From Mycolicibacterium chlorophenolicum (lineage in GTDB: Bacteria > Actinomycetota > Actinomycetes > Mycobacteriales > Mycobacteriaceae): a stretch of DNA of 41,857 bases. Below are positions 16,903 to 24,779 of the stretch, piece by piece (position 1 is the stretch's first letter; every line of letters starts with the position of its first letter). A model generated the notes under the pieces. It searched no databases. It had not been told where the DNA came from and saw nothing but the letters and a program-made list of their open reading frames with translations. The stretch lies in contig NZ_JYNL01000052.1 in NCBI RefSeq assembly GCF_001044235.1, forward strand, positions 702 through 42,558, in the 5' to 3' direction. Both the position numbers and the translations under genes were made by a program.

Positions 16903-17727
16903 GTGAGCGCACTCGACGTCCTCGCCGACTGGCCCGTTCCCACCGTCGCGGCCGCGGTGGTGGGTCGGGCCGGGACCCTGGACAGCCACGGCGATCAGGC
17001 GCGCCGGTTCCCCCTCGCGTCGGTGACGAAGCTGCTCGCCGCGCGGGCGGCGCAGGTCGCCGTCGAGGAAGGCGCGGTCGAGTTGGACACCGCGGCGGGA
17101 CCGCCCGGCGCGACGGTGCGTCACCTGCTGGCCCATGCCGCGGGCTACGACATGACCTCGGCGAAGATCCTCGCCGCGCCGGGCACCCGGCGCATCTACT
17201 CGAATCACGGTTTCGCCGTGCTGGCCGAGACGCTCGAGCAGGAGACGACGATCCCGTTTCCGACCTACCTCGCCGAGTCGGTGTGCGCGCCGCTGGGCAT
17301 GTCGGACACCACGCTCGAGGGCGGCGCCGAGGCCGCGGGATACGGCGTGACGTCGACCGTCGCGGACCTGGTCGCGTTCGCCGGTGACCTGCTCGCGCCG
17401 GTCCTGGTCTCCGAGCAGATGCACGCCGATGCGACCTCGGTGCAATTCCCCGGGCTGGACGGCGTGCTGCCCGGATTCGGCCGGCAACGGCCCAACGACT
17501 GGGGGCTGGGCTTCGAGATCCGCGACGGAAAGTCACCGCACTGGACCGGCACGGACAACTCGGCCCGCACCTTCGGCCATTTCGGCCAGTCGGGGACCTT
17601 CCTGTGGGTGGACCCGGACGCCGGCCTGGCGCTGGTGGTGCTCACCGACCGCCCGTTCGGCGAGTGGGCGCACGATGTGATGCCGGCCCTGTCTGATGAA
17701 GTTCTGAGAGATTATCGGCCGGACTAG
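16903..17727 (+). CDS. Beta-lactamase-like serine hydrolase (Rv2257c-like)
   Basis: This is a 274-aa protein of the class C beta-lactamase/esterase fold. The nucleophile motif SVTK is at residues 40-43, the second-motif YSN at about 98-100, and HFGQSG near 226 replaces the KTG triad with H-x-G, as in many esterase-like members. There is no signal peptide or lipobox, so it is probably cytoplasmic, which argues against a role as a secreted beta-lactamase. The start GTG is 24 bases after the methyltransferase stop. Order and length match Rv2257c. The substrate is unknown; an esterase or peptidase activity is the family's usual range. Confidence 0.88.
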   Translation: MSALDVLADWPVPTVAAAVVGRAGTLDSHGDQARRFPLASVTKLLAARAAQVAVEEGAVELDTAAGPPGATVRHLLAHAAGYDMTSAKILAAPGTRRIYSNHGFAVLAETLEQETTIPFPTYLAESVCAPLGMSDTTLEGGAEAAGYGVTSTVADLVAFAGDLLAPVLVSEQMHADATSVQFPGLDGVLPGFGRQRPNDWGLGFEIRDGKSPHWTGTDNSARTFGHFGQSGTFLWVDPDAGLALVVLTDRPFGEWAHDVMPALSDEVLRDYRPD

Positions 17728-17847
17728 CGCAACATGCGCCTCACGAGGCACAATAGTCTCCGCAAGCACAATTTCATCTGCTGACTCACTCGGAAAACCA
17801 CCAGGTCGTTGGGGAAGACGTCCCTCGTGGAGCCGAAGGAGCAGGAG

Positions 17848-18360
17848 ATGCGTGCAGCGAACCAATTCGCCGACGCGACGACGGGCGTGGTGTACATCCA
17901 TGCCTCACCCGCGGCGGTGTGCCCGCACGTCGAGTGGGCGTTGTCGTCGACCCTCAACGCGAGGGCGAATTTGAAGTGGACGCCGCAGCCGGCCATGCCC
18001 GGGCAGCTGCGCGCGGTCACCAACTGGGTCGGACCCGTCGGCACCGGAGCACAGCTGGCCAACGCGCTGCGCTCCTGGTCGGTGCTGCGTTTCGAGGTCA
18101 CCGAGGATCCCAGTCATGGCGTGGACGGCCACCGCTGGTGCCACACCCCGCAGCTCGGGCTCTGGAGCGGGGCGATGAGTGCCAACGGCGACGTGATGGT
18201 CGGCGAGATGCGGCTCCGCACGCTGATGGCTTCGGGCGCCGACACCCTGGCCGCCGAACTGGACTCCGTGCTGGGCACCGCGTGGGATGAAGCGCTGGAG
18301 GCCTACCGCGACGGCGGCGTGGGCGCAGAGGTCAGCTGGCTGAGCAGGGGAGTCGGCTAG
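17848..18360 (+). CDS. DUF3145 family protein (Rv2256c-like)
   Basis: This is a 170-aa protein beginning MRAANQFADATTGVVYIHAS. The ATG at 17848 is chosen over a GTG upstream at 17809 because GAAGGAGCAGGAG immediately precedes it and the family sequence begins here. The body (VCPHVEWALSSTLN, HRWCHTPQLGLWSGAMSANGD) matches the actinobacterial DUF3145 family represented by Rv2256c. It is soluble and no catalytic motif is recognised. The 120 bases upstream, between it and the serine hydrolase, hold no other gene. Its TAG shares the four bases CTAG with the stop of the convergent DUF1905 gene. Confidence 0.88.
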   Translation: MRAANQFADATTGVVYIHASPAAVCPHVEWALSSTLNARANLKWTPQPAMPGQLRAVTNWVGPVGTGAQLANALRSWSVLRFEVTEDPSHGVDGHRWCHTPQLGLWSGAMSANGDVMVGEMRLRTLMASGADTLAAELDSVLGTAWDEALEAYRDGGVGAEVSWLSRGVG

Positions 18361-18638
18361 ACCGAGAGGTGGATGCGGACGACGTCGCCGTCATCGATGC
18401 CGTCGGGTCTGCGCAGCGCCACCTTCAGCGGAACGAGGTAGGCGCCGTTGCGCGGGATCAGTGAGGTGGTCACCTCGGTGCTGCCGATCCGGACGCGCGC
18501 GGGGATGACACCCCATCCGTAGGTCAGGTGTGCCGCGTGCTCACGGAGATAGGCATCCACGTGGTCCGGGGTCGCGACGAAGAAGTACGGCGCCGGACCG
18601 TGCCACTGGAACACCTCGGCATCGAAGGCCCGCTCCAC
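18357..18638 (-). CDS. DUF1905 family small protein
   Basis: This is a 93-aa protein with the pattern of DUF1905: FDAEVFQWHGPAPYFFVATP, a middle GWGVIPARVRIGSTEVTTSL, and LVPLKVALRRPDGIDDGDVV at the end, a small beta-barrel often found with YdeI/OmdA-type domains. The start GTG lies 10 bases after the stop of the lipid kinase gene, suggesting it is the last gene of the ADPS-like/kinase transcript. No function is known. The stop codon overlaps that of the convergent DUF3145 gene (CTAG). Confidence 0.82.
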   Translation of the reverse strand: MERAFDAEVFQWHGPAPYFFVATPDHVDAYLREHAAHLTYGWGVIPARVRIGSTEVTTSLIPRNGAYLVPLKVALRRPDGIDDGDVVRIHLSV

Positions 18639-18648
18639 GCCTGGCAGA

Positions 18649-19548
18649 TTACGGCCGCAGCACCTTGAGTGCGCGCGGCACCGCCGACACCTCGACCGGT
18701 AGCGGGCAGACGTATTCGCCGTCGGCGTACGCGGAGATTTTCGGCGAAGCCTGGCGGCAGGCGACGGTGATGGTCCGGGCCCGCCGCGTCGTCACCTCGT
18801 CGAGGTTCACATGGGTGCCCTTGAACACGGTCGGGAACAGCCGGATCAGCCGGGTGCGCGACGCCGAGGCGACCATCGTGACGTCGAGCAGACCGTCCGT
18901 CGGATCGGCGCCGGGGCAGATCAGCATGCCGCCGCCGTAGCTGCGGGTGTTCCCGAACGCGGCCAGCGTCAGCTCGGTGTCTACCTCGGTCCCGTCGAAG
19001 GTCAGCCGGAACGGCAGCAGCCGCAACTTCGACAGCTCGGCGACCATCGCCACGTTGTAGCGCATCCGCCCGTGCGGCCAGCGCATGCGGTTGGTGCGAT
19101 CGGTGACCAGGGAGTCGAACCCGGCCGCCATCACCGTCCCGAACCAGCGGTCCGTCCCGTCGGCGCCGCGGATCCGGCCGAGATCGATCTCGTCGACCCG
19201 GCCGTCGACGACGATGTCGGCGGCCGCCTCGGGATCCTTCTCCGGGATCCCCAGCGCCCGCGCGTGATCGTTGCCGGTTCCCGCCGGAATGATGCCGAGC
19301 GGTACCGACGTCTGCGCGAGCACCTGCAGCGCCAGCGAGATGATGCCGTCCCCGCCGACCACCACCAGGGCGTCCATGCCGCGTTCGAGCGCGCCCTCGA
19401 CCAGCTCGCGGGCATGGGTGGCGTCGCGGCCGGCGAGCGCGACGACGTCGACGCCGCGGGCCTGGAAGCGGCGGATCGCGCGTTCGGCGGCATGTGGTGC
19501 GTTGCCGTGCCCGGACGCGGGATTGGTCAGGACGGTGATCCTGTTCAC
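18649..19548 (-). CDS. Diacylglycerol kinase family lipid kinase (Rv2252-like)
   Basis: This is a 299-aa protein of the DAGK/sphingosine-kinase-like family. The N-terminal NPASGHG and the nucleotide-binding VVVGGDGIISLAL (GGDG near residue 66) are followed by IIPAGTGNDHARAL, the classical GTGNDxAR block. The C-terminal beta-sandwich contains GGGMLICPGADPTDGLLDV. It phosphorylates a lipid hydroxyl with ATP. The M. tuberculosis ortholog Rv2252 is reported to phosphorylate diacylglycerol and to influence phosphatidylinositol mannosides. The start ATG overlaps the stop of the ADPS-like gene (ATGA), so the enzymes are made together. Confidence 0.92.
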   Translation of the reverse strand: MNRITVLTNPASGHGNAPHAAERAIRRFQARGVDVVALAGRDATHARELVEGALERGMDALVVVGGDGIISLALQVLAQTSVPLGIIPAGTGNDHARALGIPEKDPEAAADIVVDGRVDEIDLGRIRGADGTDRWFGTVMAAGFDSLVTDRTNRMRWPHGRMRYNVAMVAELSKLRLLPFRLTFDGTEVDTELTLAAFGNTRSYGGGMLICPGADPTDGLLDVTMVASASRTRLIRLFPTVFKGTHVNLDEVTTRRARTITVACRQASPKISAYADGEYVCPLPVEVSAVPRALKVLRP

Positions 19549-21161
19549 GGAATCAGCTTGCCCGGGTTGAGGATTCCGGTCGGGTCGAGTGCGGCCTTGA
19601 TCGCGCGCAGCAGGGTCACCCCGAGGTCGCCCACCTCGTCACGCATCCATGGCCGGTGATCGGCGCCCACGGCGTGGTGGTGGGTGATCGTGGCGCCGGT
19701 GCGCACCATCGCGTCCGACGCCGCGGCTTTGGCGGTGCGCCACTGTTCGATCGGGTTGCCGCGTTGCGCCGCGACGACGGTGAAATACAGCGACGCCCCG
19801 GTCGGGTAGATGTGCGAGATGTGGCACAACACCAGCGCGGGGGTGCCGGAATCCGCGAGTGAGCGGGTCAGCGCGTCGGTGACGGCCGCCTTCAGCGTCG
19901 GCACGTTCGACCAGGTGGTCGCCGTCTCGAGCGTCTCGCACAGCGCGCCCGCCGACAGCAGGGCATCACGCAGGTACGGTGCGTTGAACCGACCGTGCTC
20001 CCACGCCCTCGCGGGCGCCTCGCCCAACGACGTTGCGCCCTTGGCCAGCAACAGGTCTCGCGTCTCCGCGTGCCGGCTCGCGACGTGGGCCTCGGTGCCC
20101 TCGAATGCCGTGATGGCCAGGCAGCCGCCGGTGATCTGCTGCTCGCCGATGCTCTCGGTGGTGGCGAGATTGACTCCGGTCTCGGCTTCGTCGGAGAGTC
20201 GGATCACGGTGGGCCCGGTGCCGGTCTGCACCACCGCGCGCAGCGCGTCGGCGCCGGTCGCGAAGTCCGGGAACGACCAGGCCTCGTAGCGGGTGACCTC
20301 GGGCACGGGGTGCACGCGCACCCGCACGCGGGTGATGACGCCGAACGCCCCCTCCGAGCCGATCAGCACCTGGCGCAGGTCGGGACCCGCGGCCGAGGCC
20401 GGTGCACGGCCCAGGTCGAGCACGCCGGCCGGGGTGATCGCCCGCAGGCCGCGGACCATGTCGTCGAACCGGCCGTAGCCCGCCGAGTCCTGACCCGAGG
20501 ACCGGGTCGCGGCAAAACCGCCGATGGTGGCGAAGCAGAAGCTCTGGGGGAAGTGGCCCAGCGAGAACCCGCGCTCGCCGAGCAGCTTCTCCGCCTGCGG
20601 TCCGGTCAGTCCGGCGCCGAGTTCGGCCTCCCCGGACACCTCGTCGAGTGCGTGCAGTCGGTCGAAGCGGCGCAGGTCCAGCGAGACCACCGCCTTGAAA
20701 TCGCCCCGCAGCGGATCGAGGCCGCCGACCACGCTGGTGCCGCCGCCGAACGGCACGATCGCGATGCTGTGGTCGGCGCAGAACCGCAGCAGCGCGGCCA
20801 CCTCGTCGTCGTCCCCGGGGACCAGCACGGCGTCCGGAGCGTCCTGCACGCCGAAGTCCCTGCGCCGCAACAGGTCCAGGGTGGACTTGCCGCCGGCGCG
20901 CAGGAGCCGTCCGCGGTCGTCGACCACCACGTTGTCGGCGCCGACGATCGCGATCATGGCGTCCTGATCGGCCCCCGACAGCGCCGACGGGCGCACCCGG
21001 ACCTGGTCGAGCGTCGGTTCGGCGACGGGGTCGGCCTCGATGCCGAGCGCCTGGGTCAACAACGAGCGGATACCGGGGGACAGCGGGGTCGCCGCATCCG
21101 GATCTCCCCAGGCGTTCCACGCCATCGGCGGGTCGGAAGGCTGGTCATCATGCGCAGACAT
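19545..21161 (-). CDS. FAD-linked oxidase, alkyl-DHAP-synthase-like (Rv2251-like)
   Basis: This is a 538-aa flavoprotein of the VAO/PCMH family. The FAD-binding loop VPFGGGTSVVGGL is near residue 145 and SSGQDSAGYGRFDDMVRGLR near 225. The C-terminal THHHAVGADHRPW (His-rich motif near 494) is characteristic of alkyldihydroxyacetonephosphate synthase, which makes ether lipids by exchanging acyl for alkyl groups. Whether mycobacteria use it for ether lipids is not established. The written start is ATG at 21161, 17 bases from the divergent tetR start; ATG at 21125 (MAWNAWGDP) may be the true start, as this is where family similarity begins. It is coupled to the lipid kinase by ATGA. Confidence 0.9.
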   Translation of the reverse strand: MSAHDDQPSDPPMAWNAWGDPDAATPLSPGIRSLLTQALGIEADPVAEPTLDQVRVRPSALSGADQDAMIAIVGADNVVVDDRGRLLRAGGKSTLDLLRRRDFGVQDAPDAVLVPGDDDEVAALLRFCADHSIAIVPFGGGTSVVGGLDPLRGDFKAVVSLDLRRFDRLHALDEVSGEAELGAGLTGPQAEKLLGERGFSLGHFPQSFCFATIGGFAATRSSGQDSAGYGRFDDMVRGLRAITPAGVLDLGRAPASAAGPDLRQVLIGSEGAFGVITRVRVRVHPVPEVTRYEAWSFPDFATGADALRAVVQTGTGPTVIRLSDEAETGVNLATTESIGEQQITGGCLAITAFEGTEAHVASRHAETRDLLLAKGATSLGEAPARAWEHGRFNAPYLRDALLSAGALCETLETATTWSNVPTLKAAVTDALTRSLADSGTPALVLCHISHIYPTGASLYFTVVAAQRGNPIEQWRTAKAAASDAMVRTGATITHHHAVGADHRPWMRDEVGDLGVTLLRAIKAALDPTGILNPGKLIP

Positions 21162-21178
21162 GCGTTACAGTATTACAG
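21162..21178. promoter_or_regulatory. Very short divergent gap between the ADPS-like and tetR genes
   Basis: Only 17 bases separate the two annotated start codons. TTACAG occurs twice 9 bases apart (21165-21170, 21173-21178). GTTAC (21164-21168) and GTAAC (21192-21196) form an inverted pair that spans the tetR start. Two promoters cannot fit here with normal leaders, so either transcripts are leaderless or the ADPS-like gene starts at 21125. TetR autorepression through this site is inferred. Confidence 0.4.
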
Positions 21179-21757
21179 ATGATGTCAATCCGTAACTCCG
21201 ATTCGAGCGTCGAGCACCGCATCCTCGACGCAGCGGCGGCGTGCATCCTCGCCTACGGCGTCGAGCGGACGACCATGACCGAGATCGCACGGCGCGCCCG
21301 CGTCAGCCGGCCGACGATCTACCGCCGCTGGCCCGACATCCGGTGGGTGATCGCCGAACTGCTCACCGTGCGCATCGCCGGCGTTCTCGAGGAGGTGCCC
21401 GACCGCGGGCCCGGCCGGGAATCCATGGTGGACCGCGTGGTCGCGGTCGCCGAACACCTGCGCAACGACGAGATCGTGCAGTCGGTCATCCGCAACGCGC
21501 CCGGTCTCGCGATGGTCTACATCGCCGAACGGCTCGGCACCAGCCAGCAGATCCTCATCGACGCCTTGGCCGACGCGATCACGGCGGGCCAGGGCGAGGG
21601 CAGCATCCGGTCCGGCGACCCGCACGAGATGGCCGCGATGTGCCTGCTGATCACCCAGTCCACCATCCAGTCCGCGCAGATGGTCGAGAAGCTCCTCGAC
21701 GGCCGGGCCCTCGGCGTCGAACTGGCCCGCGCACTGAACGGATACCTCGCCCCATGA
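21179..21757 (+). CDS. TetR family regulator (Rv2250c-like)
   Basis: This is a 192-aa protein. The N-terminal helix-turn-helix is RILDAAAACILAYG then EIARRARVSRPTIYRRWPD (residues ~11-55), the TetR recognition pattern. The C-terminal helical domain is unremarkable and its ligand unknown. Two adjacent ATG codons (21179 and 21182) are possible starts. The stop overlaps the glpD start (ATGA), so regulator and dehydrogenase form one operon, as with Rv2250c-Rv2249c in M. tuberculosis. It probably controls this operon and the divergent ADPS-like/kinase genes from the shared gap, which would join glycerol-phosphate oxidation to lipid synthesis; that is inference. Confidence 0.9.
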   Translation: MMSIRNSDSSVEHRILDAAAACILAYGVERTTMTEIARRARVSRPTIYRRWPDIRWVIAELLTVRIAGVLEEVPDRGPGRESMVDRVVAVAEHLRNDEIVQSVIRNAPGLAMVYIAERLGTSQQILIDALADAITAGQGEGSIRSGDPHEMAAMCLLITQSTIQSAQMVEKLLDGRALGVELARALNGYLAP

Positions 21758-23295
21758 CCGGTTCGACCGCACTGAACGCCGCCCGACGCACCCAGGAACT
21801 GACCGCCCTGGGCGACGGCGCGCCGCTCGATCTGCTCGTCATCGGGGGCGGGATCACCGGCGCGGGAATCGCGCTGGACGCCGCCACGCGCGGGCTGTCG
21901 GTGGCGTTGGTCGAGAAACACGACCTTGCCTTCGGCACCAGCCGGTGGAGTTCGAAACTGGTGCACGGCGGGCTGCGCTACCTGGCCAGCGGCAACGTCG
22001 GCATCGCGCGGCGCAGCGCCGTCGAGCGCGGCATCCTGATGACGCGCACCGCCCCGCACCTGGTGCACGCGATGCCCCAGCTGGTACCGCTGCTGCCCGA
22101 GATGAACCGCGCATCGCGGGCGCTGGTCCGGTTCGGGTTCGCCGCCGGCGACGGACTGCGCAAGCTGGCGGGCACACCGGCCTCGGTGCTGCCGCGATCC
22201 CGGCGGATCGGCGCGTCGGAGGCCGTCCGGCTGGCGCCGACGGTGCGCCGCGACGGCCTCGACGGCGCGCTGCTGGCCTACGACGGGCAGCTCGTCGACG
22301 ACGCCCGACTGGTGACCGCGGTGGCCCGAACCGCCGCCCAGCACGGCGCGCGCATCCTGACCCGCGTCGAGGCGGTCACCGCCTCGCGCACGTCGGTGAC
22401 GCTGAGAGACACGATGTCCGGGGAGTCGATCGAGGTCCGTGCCCGCGCCGTGGTGAACGCGACCGGCGTGTGGGCCGGACAGGTCGACCCGTCGCTGCGG
22501 TTGCGGCCCAGCCGCGGTACCCACCTGGTGTTCGATGCGGCCGCGTTCGGCAATCCGATTGCGGCACTGACCATTCCGATTCCGGGTGAGCTCAACCGCT
22601 TCGTGTTCGCGATGCCCGAGCAGCTGGGCCGGGTGTACCTCGGGCTGACCGACGAGGATGCGCCGGGCCCGGTTCCCGACGTCCCGGAGCCGACGCCCGA
22701 CGAGGTGGCGTTCCTGCTCGACACCGTGAACACCGCGCTCGCGACCGCTCTGGGTCCCTCGGATGTACTCGGGGCGTACGCCGGACTGCGGCCACTGATC
22801 GACACCGGCGGCGGGCGCACGGCCGACGTGTCGCGGGAGCACGCCGTCACCGAGTCGCCGACCGGGGTGCTCAGCGTGATCGGCGGCAAGCTCACCGAGT
22901 ACCGCTACATGGCCGAGGATGTCGTCGACCACGCCGTCACACTGCGGGGACTGTCTGCGCAGCCGTGCCGCACCCGCAACCTCCCGCTCGTCGGCGCCCC
23001 GGCGAATCCCGTAGCCGCGCAACCGTCGTCGACGGATCTGCCCGGATCCCTCGTCGAACGCTACGGAGCCGAGGCGCCCAACGTGATCGCCCAGGCGTCC
23101 TGCCCGCGCCCCGTCGACCCGGTCGCCGACGGCATCGACGTCACCCGGGCGGAATTCGAGTACGCGGTCACCCACGAGGGCGCGCTGACCGTCGACGACA
23201 TCCTCGACCGGCGCACGCGCATCGGTCTGATCGCCGCCGACCGCGAACGCGCACTGCCCGCCGCGGAGGAGATGCTGGTGAAATCGGCGCGCTGA
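21754..23295 (+). CDS. glpD: Glycerol-3-phosphate dehydrogenase, FAD-dependent
   Basis: This is a 513-aa enzyme, the usual GlpD length. The FAD-binding motif LLVIGGGITGAGIALDAA is at residues 28-45. SSKLVHGGLRYLASGN is the GlpD signature, and VIGGKLTEYRYMAEDVVDHA the second FAD/substrate motif. It oxidises sn-glycerol 3-phosphate to DHAP at the membrane and feeds electrons to quinone. The ortholog by position is glpD1 (Rv2249c). ATG at 21754 overlaps the tetR stop. It converges with accD6; two hairpins fill the 38-base gap. Confidence 0.93.
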   Translation: MTGSTALNAARRTQELTALGDGAPLDLLVIGGGITGAGIALDAATRGLSVALVEKHDLAFGTSRWSSKLVHGGLRYLASGNVGIARRSAVERGILMTRTAPHLVHAMPQLVPLLPEMNRASRALVRFGFAAGDGLRKLAGTPASVLPRSRRIGASEAVRLAPTVRRDGLDGALLAYDGQLVDDARLVTAVARTAAQHGARILTRVEAVTASRTSVTLRDTMSGESIEVRARAVVNATGVWAGQVDPSLRLRPSRGTHLVFDAAAFGNPIAALTIPIPGELNRFVFAMPEQLGRVYLGLTDEDAPGPVPDVPEPTPDEVAFLLDTVNTALATALGPSDVLGAYAGLRPLIDTGGGRTADVSREHAVTESPTGVLSVIGGKLTEYRYMAEDVVDHAVTLRGLSAQPCRTRNLPLVGAPANPVAAQPSSTDLPGSLVERYGAEAPNVIAQASCPRPVDPVADGIDVTRAEFEYAVTHEGALTVDDILDRRTRIGLIAADRERALPAAEEMLVKSAR

Positions 23296-23333
23296 CCGAC
23301 ACTGAGTGTCGGCCAGCGCGCCCGATTCGCTGG
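23296..23333. terminator. Tandem hairpins between glpD and accD6
   Basis: CCGACACT-G-AGTGTCGG (23296-23312) is a perfect 8-bp inverted repeat. It is followed at once by CCAGCG (23313-23318) paired with CGCTGG (23328-23333). Both sit between the stop codons of two convergent genes. There is no U-tract, which is usual for mycobacterial intrinsic or hairpin-assisted termination. They probably end both transcripts. Confidence 0.65.
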
Positions 23334-24764
23334 TTACAGCGGGATGTTCTTGTGGCGGCCGCGGCGTGCCGGGGCCTCGGCCAGCGCCTGCGTCAGCTTC
23401 GAGCGGGTGTGAGCGGGGTCGATCTTCTCGTCCACCACACCGATCTCGATCGCGGAATCCACACCGCCGGCGATCTTCTCGTGCTCGATGGCCAGTGCCT
23501 CGTGCAGCGCCTCGCGGTCCTCGGGCGCGGCGGCGGCCAGCTTCTTCTTGTGCAGGATGCCGACCGCGGCCTTGGCGCCCATGACGGCGACCTCGGCCTC
23601 GGGCCACGCGAACACCTTGGTGGCGTTCAGCGACCGCGAGTTCATCGCGATGTAGGCGCCGCCGTAGATCTTGCGGGTCACCAGCGTGACGCGGGGCACC
23701 GACGACTCACCGAACGCGTGCAGCAGCTTCGCGCCGCGACGGACCACGCCGCCCCACTCCTGGTCCACACCGGGCAGGTAGCCCGGCACATCGACGACCA
23801 CGACCAGCGGGATGCCGAACGCGTCGCACAGCCGCACGAAACGCGCTGACTTCTCGGCACTTTCCGAGTTCAGGCAACCGCCCAGGCGCAGCGGGTTGTT
23901 GGCGATCACGCCGACGGTGCGCCCGGCCAGCCGGCCCAGGCCCACCACGATCGACGGCGCCCAGCGGGACTGGAACTCCTCGAACGGCACGCCCTCGTCC
24001 AACAAAGCCTCGACCAGCGGGTGCACGTCGTAGGCGCGTCGCGCCGACTCGGGCAGCAGCGCCTTGAGGTCGGAGTCGCCGGCCTCGGCCTTGCTGCGGT
24101 CGAAATGGCCCTGCTGGCAGAACAATCCGACCAGGCGGCGGCCGCGCTCATAGGCGTCGAGCTCGTCGTCGGCGACGATGTGGCACACGCCCGACTTCTT
24201 GTGGTGCGCCTCGGGGCCGCCGAGGGAGACCATGTCGACGTCCTCGCCGGTGACACTGCGCACGACGTCCGGTCCGGTGACGAACACCTTGCTGTCCGGG
24301 GCCATCACGATCACGTCGGTCAGAGCGGGCCCGTAGGCGGCACCGCCGGCCGCGAAGCCGACCACCACCGAGATCTGCGGGATGTACCCCGACGCGCGGA
24401 TCATCGCCTCGAACACCAGACCGACCGCGTGCAGCGCCTTGACGCCCTCGGCCAGCCGGGCGCCACCCGAGTGCCAGATACCGACGATGGGGCTCTGCTC
24501 GTCGATCGCGACGTCATAGGCGTCGACGATGTGCTTGCAACCGTCCACGCCCATCGCGCCACCCATGACGGTGCCGTCGGTGCAGAACGCGACCGTCCGC
24601 ACGCCGTTGACGGTGCCCGCGGCGGCGAGCACGCCGGACTTGTCGCGCTCGTGCAGCAGCTCGACGCTGCCGTCGTCGAAGAAGGTCGACAGCCGCAGCA
24701 GAGGATCGCGGGGGTCGAGGGAGTCGTCGACGGCTTCGGGTAGGCGGTTTTCGATGGTCGTCAT
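23334..24764 (-). CDS. accD6: Acyl-CoA carboxylase beta subunit AccD6
   Basis: This is a 476-aa carboxyltransferase subunit (M. tuberculosis AccD6 is about 473 aa). VVGFAAGGAAYGPALTDVIV in the N-terminal half and PGYLPGVDQEWGGVVRRGAK in the C-terminal half are the two crotonase-like domains' acyl-CoA and biotin-binding regions. With a biotinylated alpha subunit (AccA3, encoded elsewhere) it makes malonyl-CoA for fatty-acid and mycolic-acid elongation. It is the last gene of the fabD-acpM-kasA-kasB-accD6 operon, 15 bases after kasB, with CAGGAG upstream of its ATG. It ends against glpD. Confidence 0.95.
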   Translation of the reverse strand: MTTIENRLPEAVDDSLDPRDPLLRLSTFFDDGSVELLHERDKSGVLAAAGTVNGVRTVAFCTDGTVMGGAMGVDGCKHIVDAYDVAIDEQSPIVGIWHSGGARLAEGVKALHAVGLVFEAMIRASGYIPQISVVVGFAAGGAAYGPALTDVIVMAPDSKVFVTGPDVVRSVTGEDVDMVSLGGPEAHHKKSGVCHIVADDELDAYERGRRLVGLFCQQGHFDRSKAEAGDSDLKALLPESARRAYDVHPLVEALLDEGVPFEEFQSRWAPSIVVGLGRLAGRTVGVIANNPLRLGGCLNSESAEKSARFVRLCDAFGIPLVVVVDVPGYLPGVDQEWGGVVRRGAKLLHAFGESSVPRVTLVTRKIYGGAYIAMNSRSLNATKVFAWPEAEVAVMGAKAAVGILHKKKLAAAAPEDREALHEALAIEHEKIAGGVDSAIEIGVVDEKIDPAHTRSKLTQALAEAPARRGRHKNIPL

Positions 24765-24779
24765 ATGTTCTCCTGCTTG

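Noticed and set aside
21517..23607. Minus-strand open frame of 696 codons
   Set aside because: It is antisense to tetR, glpD and part of accD6 and has no protein-like features.
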